Source: Promethearchaeota archaeon (GTDB lineage Archaea > Asgardarchaeota > Lokiarchaeia > Sigynarchaeales > SOKP01). Taken from it: a DNA stretch of 37,945 nucleotides. Positions 8,729-17,810 of the stretch are shown piece after piece. Positions within the stretch are counted from its first letter, which is position 1. Each line of letters opens with the position of its first letter. The notes below the pieces were generated by a model. It worked only from the letters and a program-made list of their open reading frames with translations. It was not told the DNA's origin and searched no databases. The stretch is from positions 1-37,945 of the forward strand of contig JAUWBH010000037.1 of the NCBI GenBank assembly GCA_030605085.1. The letters are read 5' to 3'. Made by a program: the position numbers and the translations under genes.

Positions 8729-10225
8729 ATGATAGAACGATTATATCAACCTGATTTTAGTTGCATTTTTGGCAAAACTTATTCAAACGCTTTTCTTTAT
8801 GGTCAAATTGATTCGCTGGTTTGGCCTATCTTTGAAGATATAGAAATGTCTGACATATTAAAGAATCTATTAAAATTGAAGAACAATGAGGGTAGAGAAT
8901 GTTTTTACCGTCGAAAAATGAGCGTAGAAGACGAAAAAGTTGAATTATTTTGTTCAAACATACATTTAGCGTTAATTCAAGCGATGGATTTAGGAAGAAA
9001 CTATGGAATTGCTAATTCCGATGTAGTCGCTACTGTAAAAAAAGAACCAAATTTGTTTAAAGGAGTATTATCTTATGATCCTTCTGATAACTCGTCAAAC
9101 AAAGATATATTATCGGATTTAAAAAATATTGAAAAAATAATTGATGTTACCGGCATAGTGCTTTATCCATCCTATACAAAATTAGATTTAACTGATAAAA
9201 ATATTACACTTTTTAAGGATTTGTTATCCCATTGCAAAAATAGGAAGTATTTTGTTAAGATTGACCTTGGAAATTTAATGTTACCGGAAAATTATCCTGA
9301 ATTTAGCTCTTACGAAATAATCAAATCGTTTCTTTCAAGAAATCCAGAAAATATCTTCGTAATTAGCGGTTTGGATATTTCCGGAGATTATCGATTATAC
9401 TATCAATTAATAAAATATTTTAATAATTTGTGGCTCGAAATAGACCCGAGAACATTTGGAGGAATGACACCATCTGATTGCTTCAAACAACTTTTCGAGC
9501 TAAAAGGTTTTATTCAAAATTGTTGGTATAGACTATTAATAGGTAGCGCTACTCCGACATTAGAGGTAGCTCAAATAGTAAGAGGGTTTCTGGACGCTAC
9601 GGAAGAACTACCATTTTCTCAAAAGTGTATCTTAAGAACTTGGGCGTTTCGCAATGTTAATAGATTAAACGCTTCTGTGTTTAATCCAATCGCAGATGGA
9701 AATTCAGAATTATTTAAGACAACTTTAAATATTGAAAAAAATAAAAATGTTGAAAATGAAAACGAAGTAAACTTAATCTATAAAATCAAACTTAGAAGTT
9801 ATAGTATCACTCAATTAATGTTTTTAACTGATATAATTAGAGAAGTTTTTAATGATGCAGTAAACAAATATCCCAATTTACAAAACGGCGAATTATTTGT
9901 AAGATCTTATCATACTACAACCTCATTAATTGTTAACGAACACGAACATGGTAATTACCTTGATTTACATTATATGTTTGCTGAAATTTCCAGAAAAAAT
10001 AGTTCTGAACATTTACATACATTAAGAGCAATGGAAAATCGCGCCGATTTTAATCATTATGATCATGAATTAGCCACCACATACGGAAATAGACAATTAA
10101 TTCTTCCAATAATTAATAGAAAATTAGAAATTGGAAGTAGAGAAAACTTTTATGTATTAGTTACATTTGGTCCAAGAACATTCCAAATTTTTATCAAAAT
10201 TAAATTCTTAAAAGAAATAAAGTAA
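8729..10225 (+). CDS. amidohydrolase-like barrel fused to a YjbQ (UPF0047) domain
   Basis: The N-terminal 340 residues resemble a metal-dependent amidohydrolase (TIM-barrel) in strand rhythm, for example GIVLYPSYTKLDL, NIFVISGLD and LLIGSATPTLEVA. The usual metal-binding histidines are mostly absent, for example where HxH and the barrel GSD motif are expected. The last 140 residues clearly match UPF0047/YjbQ: YHTTTSLIVNEHEHG, then NHYDHELATTYGNRQLILP and LEIGSRENFYVLVTFGPR. YjbQ has been linked to thiamine-phosphate-synthase-like activity, but its biological role is unsettled. I start at the ATG at 8729; a TTG three codons upstream (8720) is in frame. The maltokinase-like gene follows after about 50 bp on the same strand. 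Confidence 0.75.
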   Translation: MIERLYQPDFSCIFGKTYSNAFLYGQIDSLVWPIFEDIEMSDILKNLLKLKNNEGRECFYRRKMSVEDEKVELFCSNIHLALIQAMDLGRNYGIANSDVVATVKKEPNLFKGVLSYDPSDNSSNKDILSDLKNIEKIIDVTGIVLYPSYTKLDLTDKNITLFKDLLSHCKNRKYFVKIDLGNLMLPENYPEFSSYEIIKSFLSRNPENIFVISGLDISGDYRLYYQLIKYFNNLWLEIDPRTFGGMTPSDCFKQLFELKGFIQNCWYRLLIGSATPTLEVAQIVRGFLDATEELPFSQKCILRTWAFRNVNRLNASVFNPIADGNSELFKTTLNIEKNKNVENENEVNLIYKIKLRSYSITQLMFLTDIIREVFNDAVNKYPNLQNGELFVRSYHTTTSLIVNEHEHGNYLDLHYMFAEISRKNSSEHLHTLRAMENRADFNHYDHELATTYGNRQLILPIINRKLEIGSRENFYVLVTFGPRTFQIFIKIKFLKEIK

Positions 10226-10272
10226 TAGAGAAAAAAATATTAATATCAATTAACACGAATTTATTGATTACA

Positions 10273-12000
10273 ATGCTAGATTTTCTAGATAAAAATTTAT
10301 TACAGAATTTAATGAATTCAAACGAATTCAAAGGATGGCTTCTATCGAGAAGGTGGTTTGGTGATAAGTCAGCTTTATCCAATTTAGAGTTTAAGGTTTC
10401 CATTGAATATTCTGAGATATTAGCTAAGGAAATTTTTTTGACGATAATTCAAATTGAAACGCCGGATTATACTAAGTCTTATTTCTTACCACTTATTTAT
10501 TATAGAAAAATTGAAGATATTCTTGAATCGAGCGAAAAAAATAGAATTAATGTAATAAAATTAACAGAAAATACCTTTAGTAAAAAGGTCGCACTTACAA
10601 TAGGAAATAAAGATAAAGTTCACACTCTCAATCTTTTAGAAGCGGAATTTTGCGTTTTATTTTGGAAGCGTATATTATTCGATAAAGATATTTCGGAGAG
10701 TTTTCCCTCGCTCTCTTTAGACCTTACTCTTTATACAGAACAGTTTCAGGATAAAATCATCATGGAAAAAGTTCAGAACTTAATAGAAGCAAGCTTATTT
10801 CCTGATAGATACGATTTCACATTAGAACAATTAGGAAAAGGTAATACAACCAACACATTATTCATGTTAAATTTAATTAACAAAAGAGCTCCTAAACAAA
10901 AACCTATATCATACATTCTAAAATCCTACAAAGTGTACATCGAAAGTTTAGAACCATCTATTTTATTCGTATTAGTGAAAAATAATTTTCCGAACACGCC
11001 AAAAATATATGGAACTATAAAAATTAGAGGATTAGAAACTGTAGGAATACTTGAAAATGTCAAAAATGATGGAAATCTTGAAGATATCTTTTGGAGGGAA
11101 GTGAACACCATGATATACAGTGTCTTTAATAACATACACAACGATTTTTCCATGCTTGATGACAAAGAGAAGATTTCAAACCATATTAAGAGATATTTCG
11201 TTAAGACCAGAAGAGTTTCTAGCGAGATTGGAACCTATATCCAAAACTTGCACAATTCTTTGGTATTACAAGAAGAAAAAGATTATAACTTAGAACAAGT
11301 TATAAGCGAAAGTTATTTGAAGGAATATACCGATAAACTTAATTCAATAATCTCAAATCTACAAAATAACATTAGTAAGAAGTCTGAACATGCCTTTTAC
11401 AATTTACCAAAAATTAACTCTATTTTAATAGATATTAAAGAGATTATAGAAAAGTTTCGTTTGGAATTTAAAGAAGATGCAATTAAAATACAGCCTGTCC
11501 ATCAGGATTTACACATGGAACAAATCCTTTACGATTACGATGAGTCTATGGATCAATACAAATTTTATTTTATTGATTTTGAAGGCGACCCTCAGCTTAC
11601 TATCGACGAGAAAAAAGGAAAATTTCCTGTTGAAAAAGATTTAGCTTCTTTCTTACGGTCTTTAAGTTATATCAAATTTAACACTTTTCTTGACTTTATC
11701 GAGAATAAAATTATCGATAGAGATAAATACGAAGTACCCGAAGAAATCTTGTATAGCCTTTTCTTTAGGAAAGCTGTCATAAGAAAAAATAAAGTTTTAG
11801 AATTAGTTTTAAATGTTCTTAATGTTTGGGAAGAAAAATTGATGACAAAACTTTTAAAAACACTCAAACCAGACTTAACATTAACTTATTATTTTTATAT
11901 CGAACGGACACTGCACGAACTAAATTATGAACTCTTATTCAGACCCAGTAAAGCTATAGTTCCAATTCTAGGTCTAAAAGAAATTACTGAAAAATATTAA
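10273..12000 (+). CDS. maltokinase-like aminoglycoside-phosphotransferase-fold kinase
   Basis: The product is about 575 residues. Near the N-terminus it has RRWFGDKS, the hallmark of maltokinases and of kinase domains fused to trehalose synthase. In the C-terminal lobe it has the kinase-like catalytic motif VHQDLHMEQIL (Asp near residue 412), then the metal-binding FIDFEGDP and the segment VEKDLASFLRSLSYI, all characteristic of the family. The expected reaction is ATP-dependent phosphorylation of maltose to maltose 1-phosphate (EC 2.7.1.175), which feeds alpha-glucan synthesis through GlgE. No GlgE or trehalose synthase is in the window, so the sugar substrate is inferred. The ATG at 10273 is preferred over a TTG at 10264. 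It converges with the RHH regulator gene. Confidence 0.8.
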   Translation: MLDFLDKNLLQNLMNSNEFKGWLLSRRWFGDKSALSNLEFKVSIEYSEILAKEIFLTIIQIETPDYTKSYFLPLIYYRKIEDILESSEKNRINVIKLTENTFSKKVALTIGNKDKVHTLNLLEAEFCVLFWKRILFDKDISESFPSLSLDLTLYTEQFQDKIIMEKVQNLIEASLFPDRYDFTLEQLGKGNTTNTLFMLNLINKRAPKQKPISYILKSYKVYIESLEPSILFVLVKNNFPNTPKIYGTIKIRGLETVGILENVKNDGNLEDIFWREVNTMIYSVFNNIHNDFSMLDDKEKISNHIKRYFVKTRRVSSEIGTYIQNLHNSLVLQEEKDYNLEQVISESYLKEYTDKLNSIISNLQNNISKKSEHAFYNLPKINSILIDIKEIIEKFRLEFKEDAIKIQPVHQDLHMEQILYDYDESMDQYKFYFIDFEGDPQLTIDEKKGKFPVEKDLASFLRSLSYIKFNTFLDFIENKIIDRDKYEVPEEILYSLFFRKAVIRKNKVLELVLNVLNVWEEKLMTKLLKTLKPDLTLTYYFYIERTLHELNYELLFRPSKAIVPILGLKEITEKY

Positions 12001-12018
12001 AAGACTTCTTCATAATCT

Positions 12019-12633
12019 TTATTTTTCTAATTTGGCGAATTCAAACGCATAATATGAATCGGTTCTATAAACCGGACCTATTTTTTTCTTATATTCCTGT
12101 TCTTTTTTCTTACTGCTTTCAATGGCTTCCTCGGTAAAGGTTAGATCGAATTCATTTTTGGGCTCGTGATTAATTAATTTATACACAAAGGCTTCAACAA
12201 ATTTTTTTGGTCCAAATTTGTTTGAAAACAACAAATAGTTTTCCTCGTCTATAAATTTGTTAAAGAATCCTAAGTGTTCGCATATATCAAGTTTGTATTC
12301 AAGATTATCTAATTGCCCTTTTAATCTCGCCAAATCGTTAATGTATCGTGCTATTTTTATTCCCCATTCCATTTGCGTTTGTACTTCGAAGCTTTCGAGA
12401 AATTTTTTAAATATCTTTCTTTTTATAATTACATAATCTCGGTCGTCTGTAGACCTAATTGATCCTTGAGCCACAATTAAATATTTTGCCATCTCTAAAT
12501 AATTTCTAATAAATGCAGCTTTAGTCAATCCTTTTTTCCTAGATAGTTTTGTGATCATTTGATCGAGTTCTGTATCAATACGCACAGTCAAAACGATTGT
12601 TGATTTTTTACTTCCATTTTCACCATAAACCAT
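12019..12633 (-). CDS. ribbon-helix-helix regulator with a long C-terminal domain
   Basis: Residues about 12-50 form a ribbon-helix-helix DNA-binding unit: a strand TIVLTVRID, then two helices split by the turn KKGLTKAAFIRNYLE. RHH proteins bind DNA as dimers through the paired strands. The remaining 150 residues are mostly helical and charged and resemble no ligand domain that I know, so the effector is unknown; the whole protein (204 residues) is long for the class. A perfect inverted repeat lies 38-55 bp upstream of the start codon, which suggests autoregulation. It converges with the maltokinase-like gene 18 bp away, so the two may overlap at their 3' ends in transcripts. Confidence 0.8.
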   Translation of the reverse strand: MVYGENGSKKSTIVLTVRIDTELDQMITKLSRKKGLTKAAFIRNYLEMAKYLIVAQGSIRSTDDRDYVIIKRKIFKKFLESFEVQTQMEWGIKIARYINDLARLKGQLDNLEYKLDICEHLGFFNKFIDEENYLLFSNKFGPKKFVEAFVYKLINHEPKNEFDLTFTEEAIESSKKKEQEYKKKIGPVYRTDSYYAFEFAKLEK

Positions 12634-12670
12634 ATAAAAACCTCCAAAAATTAAATTTAGCGCTAATAAT

Positions 12671-12688
12671 ATGAGATTTTTATCTCAT
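12671..12688. promoter_or_regulatory. operator candidate upstream of the RHH regulator
   Basis: ATGAGAT and ATCTCAT form a perfect inverted repeat with a TTTT spacer (18 bp in all), 38-55 bp upstream of the leftward RHH start codon. Size and position suit a dimeric RHH autoregulator. Confidence 0.5.
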
Positions 12689-13400
12689 GAAAAATGTAAC
12701 TTTTGTATTCAATTTATTTATATTATATTAAATAATCACAATAGAATTTAAATGAATATGTTTTTGATCAATGATTCTAACAAAATTATAACCTTTTAAA
12801 TGGAAATAGAATTTTAAGGAATTTTCCAAAAGAATTCAATTAAAAATTCTCATAAATCTTCCAATCAATTGTTAGATATAAAAATATTTGAGTTTGTTAA
12901 GCAATCATGTCCATTTTTCGATGTTAATTTTTGACAGTTTTATAAAACATAATTAGAAGCCTTATGCTACTTAAAATTGTAGAAAAAATAGTAAATTAAT
13001 GGTTATTACTAATTTTGTTAATAATCATTTAATATATATTTATTACAACAAAAAATAGTGTTAGAAAAATCCATATTTATGGAAAATATTTATTCCTTTA
13101 CTAAATTGGTTAAAAAAAATAAACATTTTATTATAGAAAGTCTCAAATCTTTGTATATATTAAAAAAAAAACCACAATTGTAAAGTTATTTAAATAAATA
13201 CCTTTTAAATTAATCAATTATATCCAAAACCAAATACAAAATAGGCATTACAGAATAGGCATTTCCAACTTCCTAATGCTCAACGATTAAGACTTTTTAT
13301 GGCGTTTCAAAACATAAAAAATGAAGAGTTTAGGCGCTATCATTAAGTTACATAAGTTACTTTGTATTATTATGTATTTATTGATTACAAATGAATCCAC

Positions 13401-13442
13401 GATATAATTATAAAAGTTAACAAAACATACTTATTTTGTTAA
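13401..13442 (+). promoter_or_regulatory. promoter and operator candidate of the ArsR-like gene
   Basis: A TATA-like stretch (GATATAATTATAAAAG, 13401-13416) is followed at once by a perfect 9-bp inverted repeat: TTAACAAAA at 13417-13425 and TTTTGTTAA at 13434-13442, with an 8-bp spacer. It lies 29-54 bp before the ATG at 13471, where a bound dimer would block initiation. Confidence 0.55.
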
Positions 13443-13470
13443 TAGAAAAAAGTTTTTAAAGGGTTGGATA

Positions 13471-13803
13471 ATGGAAATTTCAGATCAAGATATTTTGGAA
13501 GTTAATTTAATAAATAATGCCGAATCGAAATCGGTAACAATAGATTCTGATGAGAGCATAGAATTAATTGTAAAAGCGCTCTCCAGTAAAACAAGGCGCA
13601 AGATTCTTACTCAGATAAGGCAAAATGGAGGGTTAGATGTTTCTAAAATCGCTTCTAAGTTAGAAATGACAGAAGCTAACATTTCTGCTCAAATAAAAAA
13701 ACTCGAAGAAGCGAAATTAATCGAATGTAATTATAAATCAGGTCATCATGGCGTAAGAAAAATTAGCCAATTAAAGTACGATAAGATAATAATTAATTTT
13801 TAA
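13471..13803 (+). CDS. ArsR-type winged-helix transcriptional regulator
   Basis: The 110-residue protein has an acidic N-terminal 30 residues, then an ArsR-like winged helix: ALSSKTRRKILTQI (helix 1), DVSKIASKLEMTEANISAQIKKLEEA (helix-turn-helix) and a short wing ending in KIIINF. It lacks the metal-binding cysteine pair of classic ArsR/SmtB proteins, so the signal it senses is unknown. It probably represses its own promoter through the inverted repeat just upstream. It stands alone, with no co-directional gene within 4 kb downstream. Confidence 0.82.
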   Translation: MEISDQDILEVNLINNAESKSVTIDSDESIELIVKALSSKTRRKILTQIRQNGGLDVSKIASKLEMTEANISAQIKKLEEAKLIECNYKSGHHGVRKISQLKYDKIIINF

Positions 13804-13821
13804 TTCTTCAGAATTCTTTTT
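13802..13821 (+). terminator. weak hairpin plus T-run after the ArsR-like gene
   Basis: AATTCT and AGAATT (2-nt loop, 13802-13815) overlap the stop codon and are followed by a T-run at 13817-13821. The stem is short and AT-rich, so this is only a candidate; archaeal termination mostly uses the T-tract. Confidence 0.3.
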
Positions 13822-14115
13822 GTTGCCAATTTCTTAAGCTTTAACTAGTTTAAATAAGTTTCAAAATTGTATCAATTTTCGGGAATTAAATTTTAGATAT
13901 GAAACATATACCTTAAACCTTTTTCTATATAATTTGTTGTTATGAAATTTAATTCGCTTATATTAATTCTTTAAAACAATTTTATATTAAATCTTAAAAA
14001 TCGTATTTATAATTCTAATAACAGTATTAGTAGGAATTATTGAAAAAAAGAGAAATAGCGTTTAGAGCTAGAATTTAGTAACCTTACAATTATTTATAGA
14101 AAATGCTGTTTTTAA
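13804..14115. other. spacer between convergent genes
   Basis: AT-rich, with no ORF of protein-like character and no clear RNA gene. Apart from the weak terminator at its left edge I see nothing in it. Confidence 0.5.
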
Positions 14116-15672
14116 TTAATTTAGATTTAATGAAGGTATAATTTCTTTTTGAGGTGATAAGATAGGAGTATTATTAATAATTTTTTCAATTATATTATGA
14201 TCCCGGTTCATTTGGTTTAATTCGTCTGATACGATCGAGCTAGTAATTCCATTAGAAAACAGCATACCGACGCCACCTTTGATTCCTTGTTTAATTAAAC
14301 GAAAGATAGATTTAAGCATCCAATTGAATTTACCAAAAGGGTTGAGATATTCCTTTGCTTTTCTTTTTATCCAATAACCACTAAGATAATAATAAGCGTA
14401 AGCCTCTGCTACAAGATGGAAAATGTCTATATTCGTTAATTGTTCTGTACCCATCATCGGATGAAAAAGATCGTAATGTTTGTAATTATAACTTGTAATC
14501 ATACCTTTTGCTTTCATTTCGTCGAAGAAATCAGTTCCAGGAAAAGCCGTTATTGGAGTAAATTGTACGCAATCCAATTCAAGTGTTTGCGCAAATTGGA
14601 TAGTTTGACGGACCATAGTCTTGGTTTCACCCGGATAGCCAATTATTACTCCGCCAAAAATCGATATTCCCCTGTCTCTGAGCATTTTTATTACTTTTTT
14701 TACCATAAAAGGCGTAGTATTTCTTTTATTCATAGCGTCAAGGCTTTGTTGATGAACGGATTCAATTCCGAGGAATACTTGCCTAAAATTCGCCTTTTCT
14801 AAAAGATCTATGAGCCATGGATTGTGATATAGGGAATCAACTCGAGATTGGCAGCTAAAGCGCATTTTATTCGGAACACCTGACCGAATAAGAGTATCCA
14901 AGATTTTTTTAGTTCGCTTTATTTGGATAGTGAAATTATCTTCGCAGAAAAATATGAAATCGTTCCGCCAATCAACATCGTAAACTTCACGCATAATTCT
15001 TTTAATGCTTTTACTTCTATATGATATGTGTTGAGTAGGATCTTTCCACATTTTAATAATGCAACAAAATTTACAATTGTGAGGGCACCCTCGCGAAGAT
15101 TCAACTTGTCGAGTATTTGCGCCAAACCACGAATAATGCTTTCCTTTTAAGAGATCGCGCCGAGGCATGGGAAAATTATCTAAATTGCATTCCAACTTTC
15201 TATCGTTATTGTGAATAATTTTACCATCTTTATTTTTATAGGAAATCCCATCAATATCTTTTAAGGCTACTTGGTTTTTATTTCCATCAATAAAATCTAT
15301 AATTTCTTTAAATGTATGCTCTCCCTCACCTCGGACAGTATAATCAACAGCAGAATGTTTTGCAACATAATTGGGATCTAGAGTTGGATGATATCCCCCT
15401 AAAATGGTAATACATCCTTGTTTCTTAGTCATCTCTGCCACTTCGAGCGCGTGGTATATTTGTGGGGTCATACTTGTTATTGCAATAACATCGTATTGGT
15501 TTAATTCTCGTCGAAACCGTTTCTCTCGGTATTTATCAACTTTAAAATCAAATAATTTCGCATCGTGTTCTGGAACCATGGCCGCTATTGAAATGAGACT
15601 TAAAGGAGGACCTTTAACGATCGCATCAAGCCCAGATTCAAGACGGGCAGAATTAATATACAATATTTTCAT
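14116..15672 (-). CDS. radical SAM enzyme with N-terminal B12-binding-type domain
   Basis: The 518-residue protein has the layout of class B (BchE-like) radical SAM enzymes. An N-terminal Rossmann-type domain (residues 1-135) contains PPLSLISIAAMV and LGGYHPTLDP. The radical SAM core carries C196, C200 and C203 in RGCPHNCKFC, which should hold the SAM-cleaving [4Fe-4S] cluster. FLGIESVHQQSLDAMNK and GVIIGYPGET are typical later core motifs. The classical DxHxxG cobalamin motif is not visible, so cobalamin binding is uncertain. About 120 C-terminal residues are a helical extension. The substrate is unknown; relatives act in cofactor, lipid or tetrapyrrole chemistry. An inverted repeat lies 42-64 bp upstream. 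Confidence 0.85.
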   Translation of the reverse strand: MKILYINSARLESGLDAIVKGPPLSLISIAAMVPEHDAKLFDFKVDKYREKRFRRELNQYDVIAITSMTPQIYHALEVAEMTKKQGCITILGGYHPTLDPNYVAKHSAVDYTVRGEGEHTFKEIIDFIDGNKNQVALKDIDGISYKNKDGKIIHNNDRKLECNLDNFPMPRRDLLKGKHYSWFGANTRQVESSRGCPHNCKFCCIIKMWKDPTQHISYRSKSIKRIMREVYDVDWRNDFIFFCEDNFTIQIKRTKKILDTLIRSGVPNKMRFSCQSRVDSLYHNPWLIDLLEKANFRQVFLGIESVHQQSLDAMNKRNTTPFMVKKVIKMLRDRGISIFGGVIIGYPGETKTMVRQTIQFAQTLELDCVQFTPITAFPGTDFFDEMKAKGMITSYNYKHYDLFHPMMGTEQLTNIDIFHLVAEAYAYYYLSGYWIKRKAKEYLNPFGKFNWMLKSIFRLIKQGIKGGVGMLFSNGITSSIVSDELNQMNRDHNIIEKIINNTPILSPQKEIIPSLNLN

Positions 15673-15713
15673 AAATTTACAACCAAAATGTTTAATAAAT
15701 TTTATGCGGTCAT

Positions 15714-15736
15714 AATTTCACTTTCAGAGTGAAATT
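15714..15736. promoter_or_regulatory. operator candidate upstream of the radical SAM gene
   Basis: AATTTCACT (15714-15722) and AGTGAAATT (15728-15736) form a perfect 9-bp inverted repeat with a TTCAG spacer, upstream of the leftward start codon at 15672. Its half-site AGTGAAATT resembles the halves of the palindrome upstream of cdhA. Confidence 0.5.
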
Positions 15737-15918
15737 TTATAGGAGAATAAAAAAATCATAAAATCTAATAATAATTCAATTAATGCGCGATTTAAATACT
15801 TGTTTACTCTCCATACAATATTATTTGTATGATAAATACGATTTTTAATAAATGAACTTACCATCCAAAAATTATTTTCATCTATATTAATAGGTTTATA
15901 AGAGATTAAAATTAAATT

Positions 15919-17055
15919 TTACAGGAAATAGGAGATTAGGGAATTTTTAATTTTCTCAAAATGTCCTAAATGTACCTTTAAGAGTTCGTTAAGAGTTTCG
16001 CGTAACCCCAATTTTTCAATTCGCTTTGTAATTATAAAATATGGCGTAGATTTCAATTTCTTGATTAATTTTTTATTTTCCACACCTTCTAAAAGAAAGT
16101 CAGTATAATTAATTTGCTTAATTCCTAGCATTCCCTGTATGATTGATATTAACATAGTATCAAATGTTATTCTTAACAAAATTTCTTTATCAAAATCAGA
16201 TTTTATAGCGCATAAATAGTCTTTAAGAAGTGTAATCGACTGTTTAAATAAATTTAAACTATCATACCCTAATTCTTTTATTTTTTCGTTAAAAGCGCGA
16301 TTTTCAGAAGCTCTCAAGCATAATGCAGAAACCATTTGGTATTCCGCAATGAAATGAATAAATCGAGCCTTGGCGTTAAGAACTGTGTCTTTTGATTCTT
16401 TTTCGTCTAAGATATCTCCTAAATTTCCGAGAGCTTTCCTAAAATAAGTGGCAATTTCATAAAACTTATTAGCAGAAGCTTCAAATTCTTTGGAATTAAT
16501 TAAATAATACGCTCGTTTTTCCTCTTGTTGATAAAGATCGTCAAAATTATTGATTTTCATAACGGCTTGAAAAATCAAGCGTTTTCCCAAATCTTTTTTT
16601 ATGGGAGAACGTTCGAAAGCTTGCCCTGCTTTTAATAATAGAAACGATGATATATTTTTATACTCTTCATGATCAGCTTCATAAAGATAATTAGAAGCCT
16701 TTTGCCAGCATTCTCCAGCAGTCTCCCAATCATTCATAATAAAAGATTTGTTTGCTAATTCCATAAGTAATTTACCGGAGATTTCGTACAGTTTTAATTC
16801 TTCAGTCTTTCGAATTATTGAATTTAATCGATAAACGGCTTGGATGTTGTTCTTAAATTTAGAGATAATTTTTGAGATTCGAATAAAAATCTCGTCCAAT
16901 TTTATATAGCTTCCAATGTCAAGATAGATTTGAGCAGCCTTTTCATAAATATTTATGGCTTCTTCCCCTTTGCCTTTATCTACTAATGTTTCCGCCCGAT
17001 CTATTAATTGTATTGCTTCGATTTCTTTCTGATCTTTGTCAAAATTGCTGATCAT
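15919..17055 (-). CDS. TPR-type helical protein resembling alpha-SNAP
   Basis: The 378-residue protein is almost all helical. The first 130 residues look like tetratricopeptide pairs of the SNAP type: AETLVDKGKGEEAINIYEKAA, then a unit with YLDIGSYIKL, then LLMELANKSFIMNDWETAG followed by ECWQKAS. The later half is less regular and ends in a helical bundle. Alpha-SNAP couples NSF to SNARE complexes in eukaryotes, and SNAP-like TPR proteins occur in Asgard archaea. A membrane-trafficking adaptor is one option; a generic TPR scaffold is the safer call. It stands alone, downstream of a 755-bp region that contains a gene remnant. Confidence 0.7.
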   Translation of the reverse strand: MISNFDKDQKEIEAIQLIDRAETLVDKGKGEEAINIYEKAAQIYLDIGSYIKLDEIFIRISKIISKFKNNIQAVYRLNSIIRKTEELKLYEISGKLLMELANKSFIMNDWETAGECWQKASNYLYEADHEEYKNISSFLLLKAGQAFERSPIKKDLGKRLIFQAVMKINNFDDLYQQEEKRAYYLINSKEFEASANKFYEIATYFRKALGNLGDILDEKESKDTVLNAKARFIHFIAEYQMVSALCLRASENRAFNEKIKELGYDSLNLFKQSITLLKDYLCAIKSDFDKEILLRITFDTMLISIIQGMLGIKQINYTDFLLEGVENKKLIKKLKSTPYFIITKRIEKLGLRETLNELLKVHLGHFEKIKNSLISYFL

Positions 17056-17313
17056 TTGAATTCTACTTTTATTTTTGAATAATATTAGAATTGGTTATAA
17101 CACACATTTAAGAAAATTTAAGTTTTATTTATATTTATTTGTTTGAATAGATTGTTCAATAAAAAGATTTTCAGAATTAATCAAAAAGTTTAATACTTTT
17201 TTCATGTCATTCTTGATTCATAGGCGACTTCCTTTCCTTTACAAGATACATAGGGTAAACATAAAAATCGTTAAAGACTTAAAAATTTGCGGTTTTACGG
17301 GTTTTTCGATTAA

Positions 17314-17577
17314 TCCCCTCGAATCGACAAAAAGAAGTGCAAATTTAATGTCGCGTTCGATCCATTAATTTCTAACGCAATTGAGCGGTATTGCGACCTA
17401 ATTCATTGGACACCAGAGGAATTTATCGAAGACACAGCTAGATGGAAAATAAAATCAATACTTTCTGATATTAAAAATGAGAACTTCGAATTTATTAAAA
17501 CGTACTTAGATTTTTCAAAAGTAATTAAATCCATTGAAAATGTAGACGATGAGGATTATAACGATAACGACAATTAA
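17314..17577 (+). pseudogene. ribbon-helix-helix protein remnant without a start codon
   Basis: An open frame of 87 codons runs from just after a TAA (17311-17313) to TAA at 17575-17577 and has no ATG, GTG or TTG. Its product still looks like an RHH regulator: a strand (KCKFNVAFDP), helix A (LISNAIERYCDLIHW), the turn and helix B opening TPEEFIEDTARWKI, then an acidic tail ending DDEDYNDNDN. Upstream the same frame continues for 13 sense codons before the in-frame TAA. The gene is either broken at its 5' end or uses a non-standard start. The rest of 17056-17810 holds only AT-rich sequence with a TATA-like box near 17700. Confidence 0.5.
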
Positions 17578-17810
17578 CTATATCGTTCAAAAAATTAGCA
17601 AAATTTTTCCTTTATATATTAAAATTATCCTAATTAATTTAAACTCTTAAAAATCTAAATAAATGAAAAAATTGAGGAAATTAGTAAATTATTACACTCC
17701 GTTTATATATAAATTCGAGAATATAATTAGATATTATAAAAAAAGTAAAAAAAAACAAAAAAATACCTACCGAATATAGATTTTTAAATAAATAGATATT
17801 ATTTCTTTCC

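Larger units (their letters stand above)
12634..13470. other. 837-bp gene-free regulatory interval between two regulator genes
   Basis: I see no gene on either strand. Besides the two operator candidates listed separately, it holds a 12-bp palindrome GTTTTATAAAAC (12937-12948) and a 10-bp direct repeat AATAGGCATT at 13240-13249 and 13254-13263 (14-bp period). A second copy of the ATTTTGTTAA half-site lies near 13012-13021. The repeated half-sites suggest regulator binding; an unrecognised small RNA cannot be excluded. Confidence 0.5.

Noticed and set aside
10273..12000. Trehalose synthase fused to maltokinase
   Set aside because: Only the kinase part is present; no GH13 barrel precedes it.
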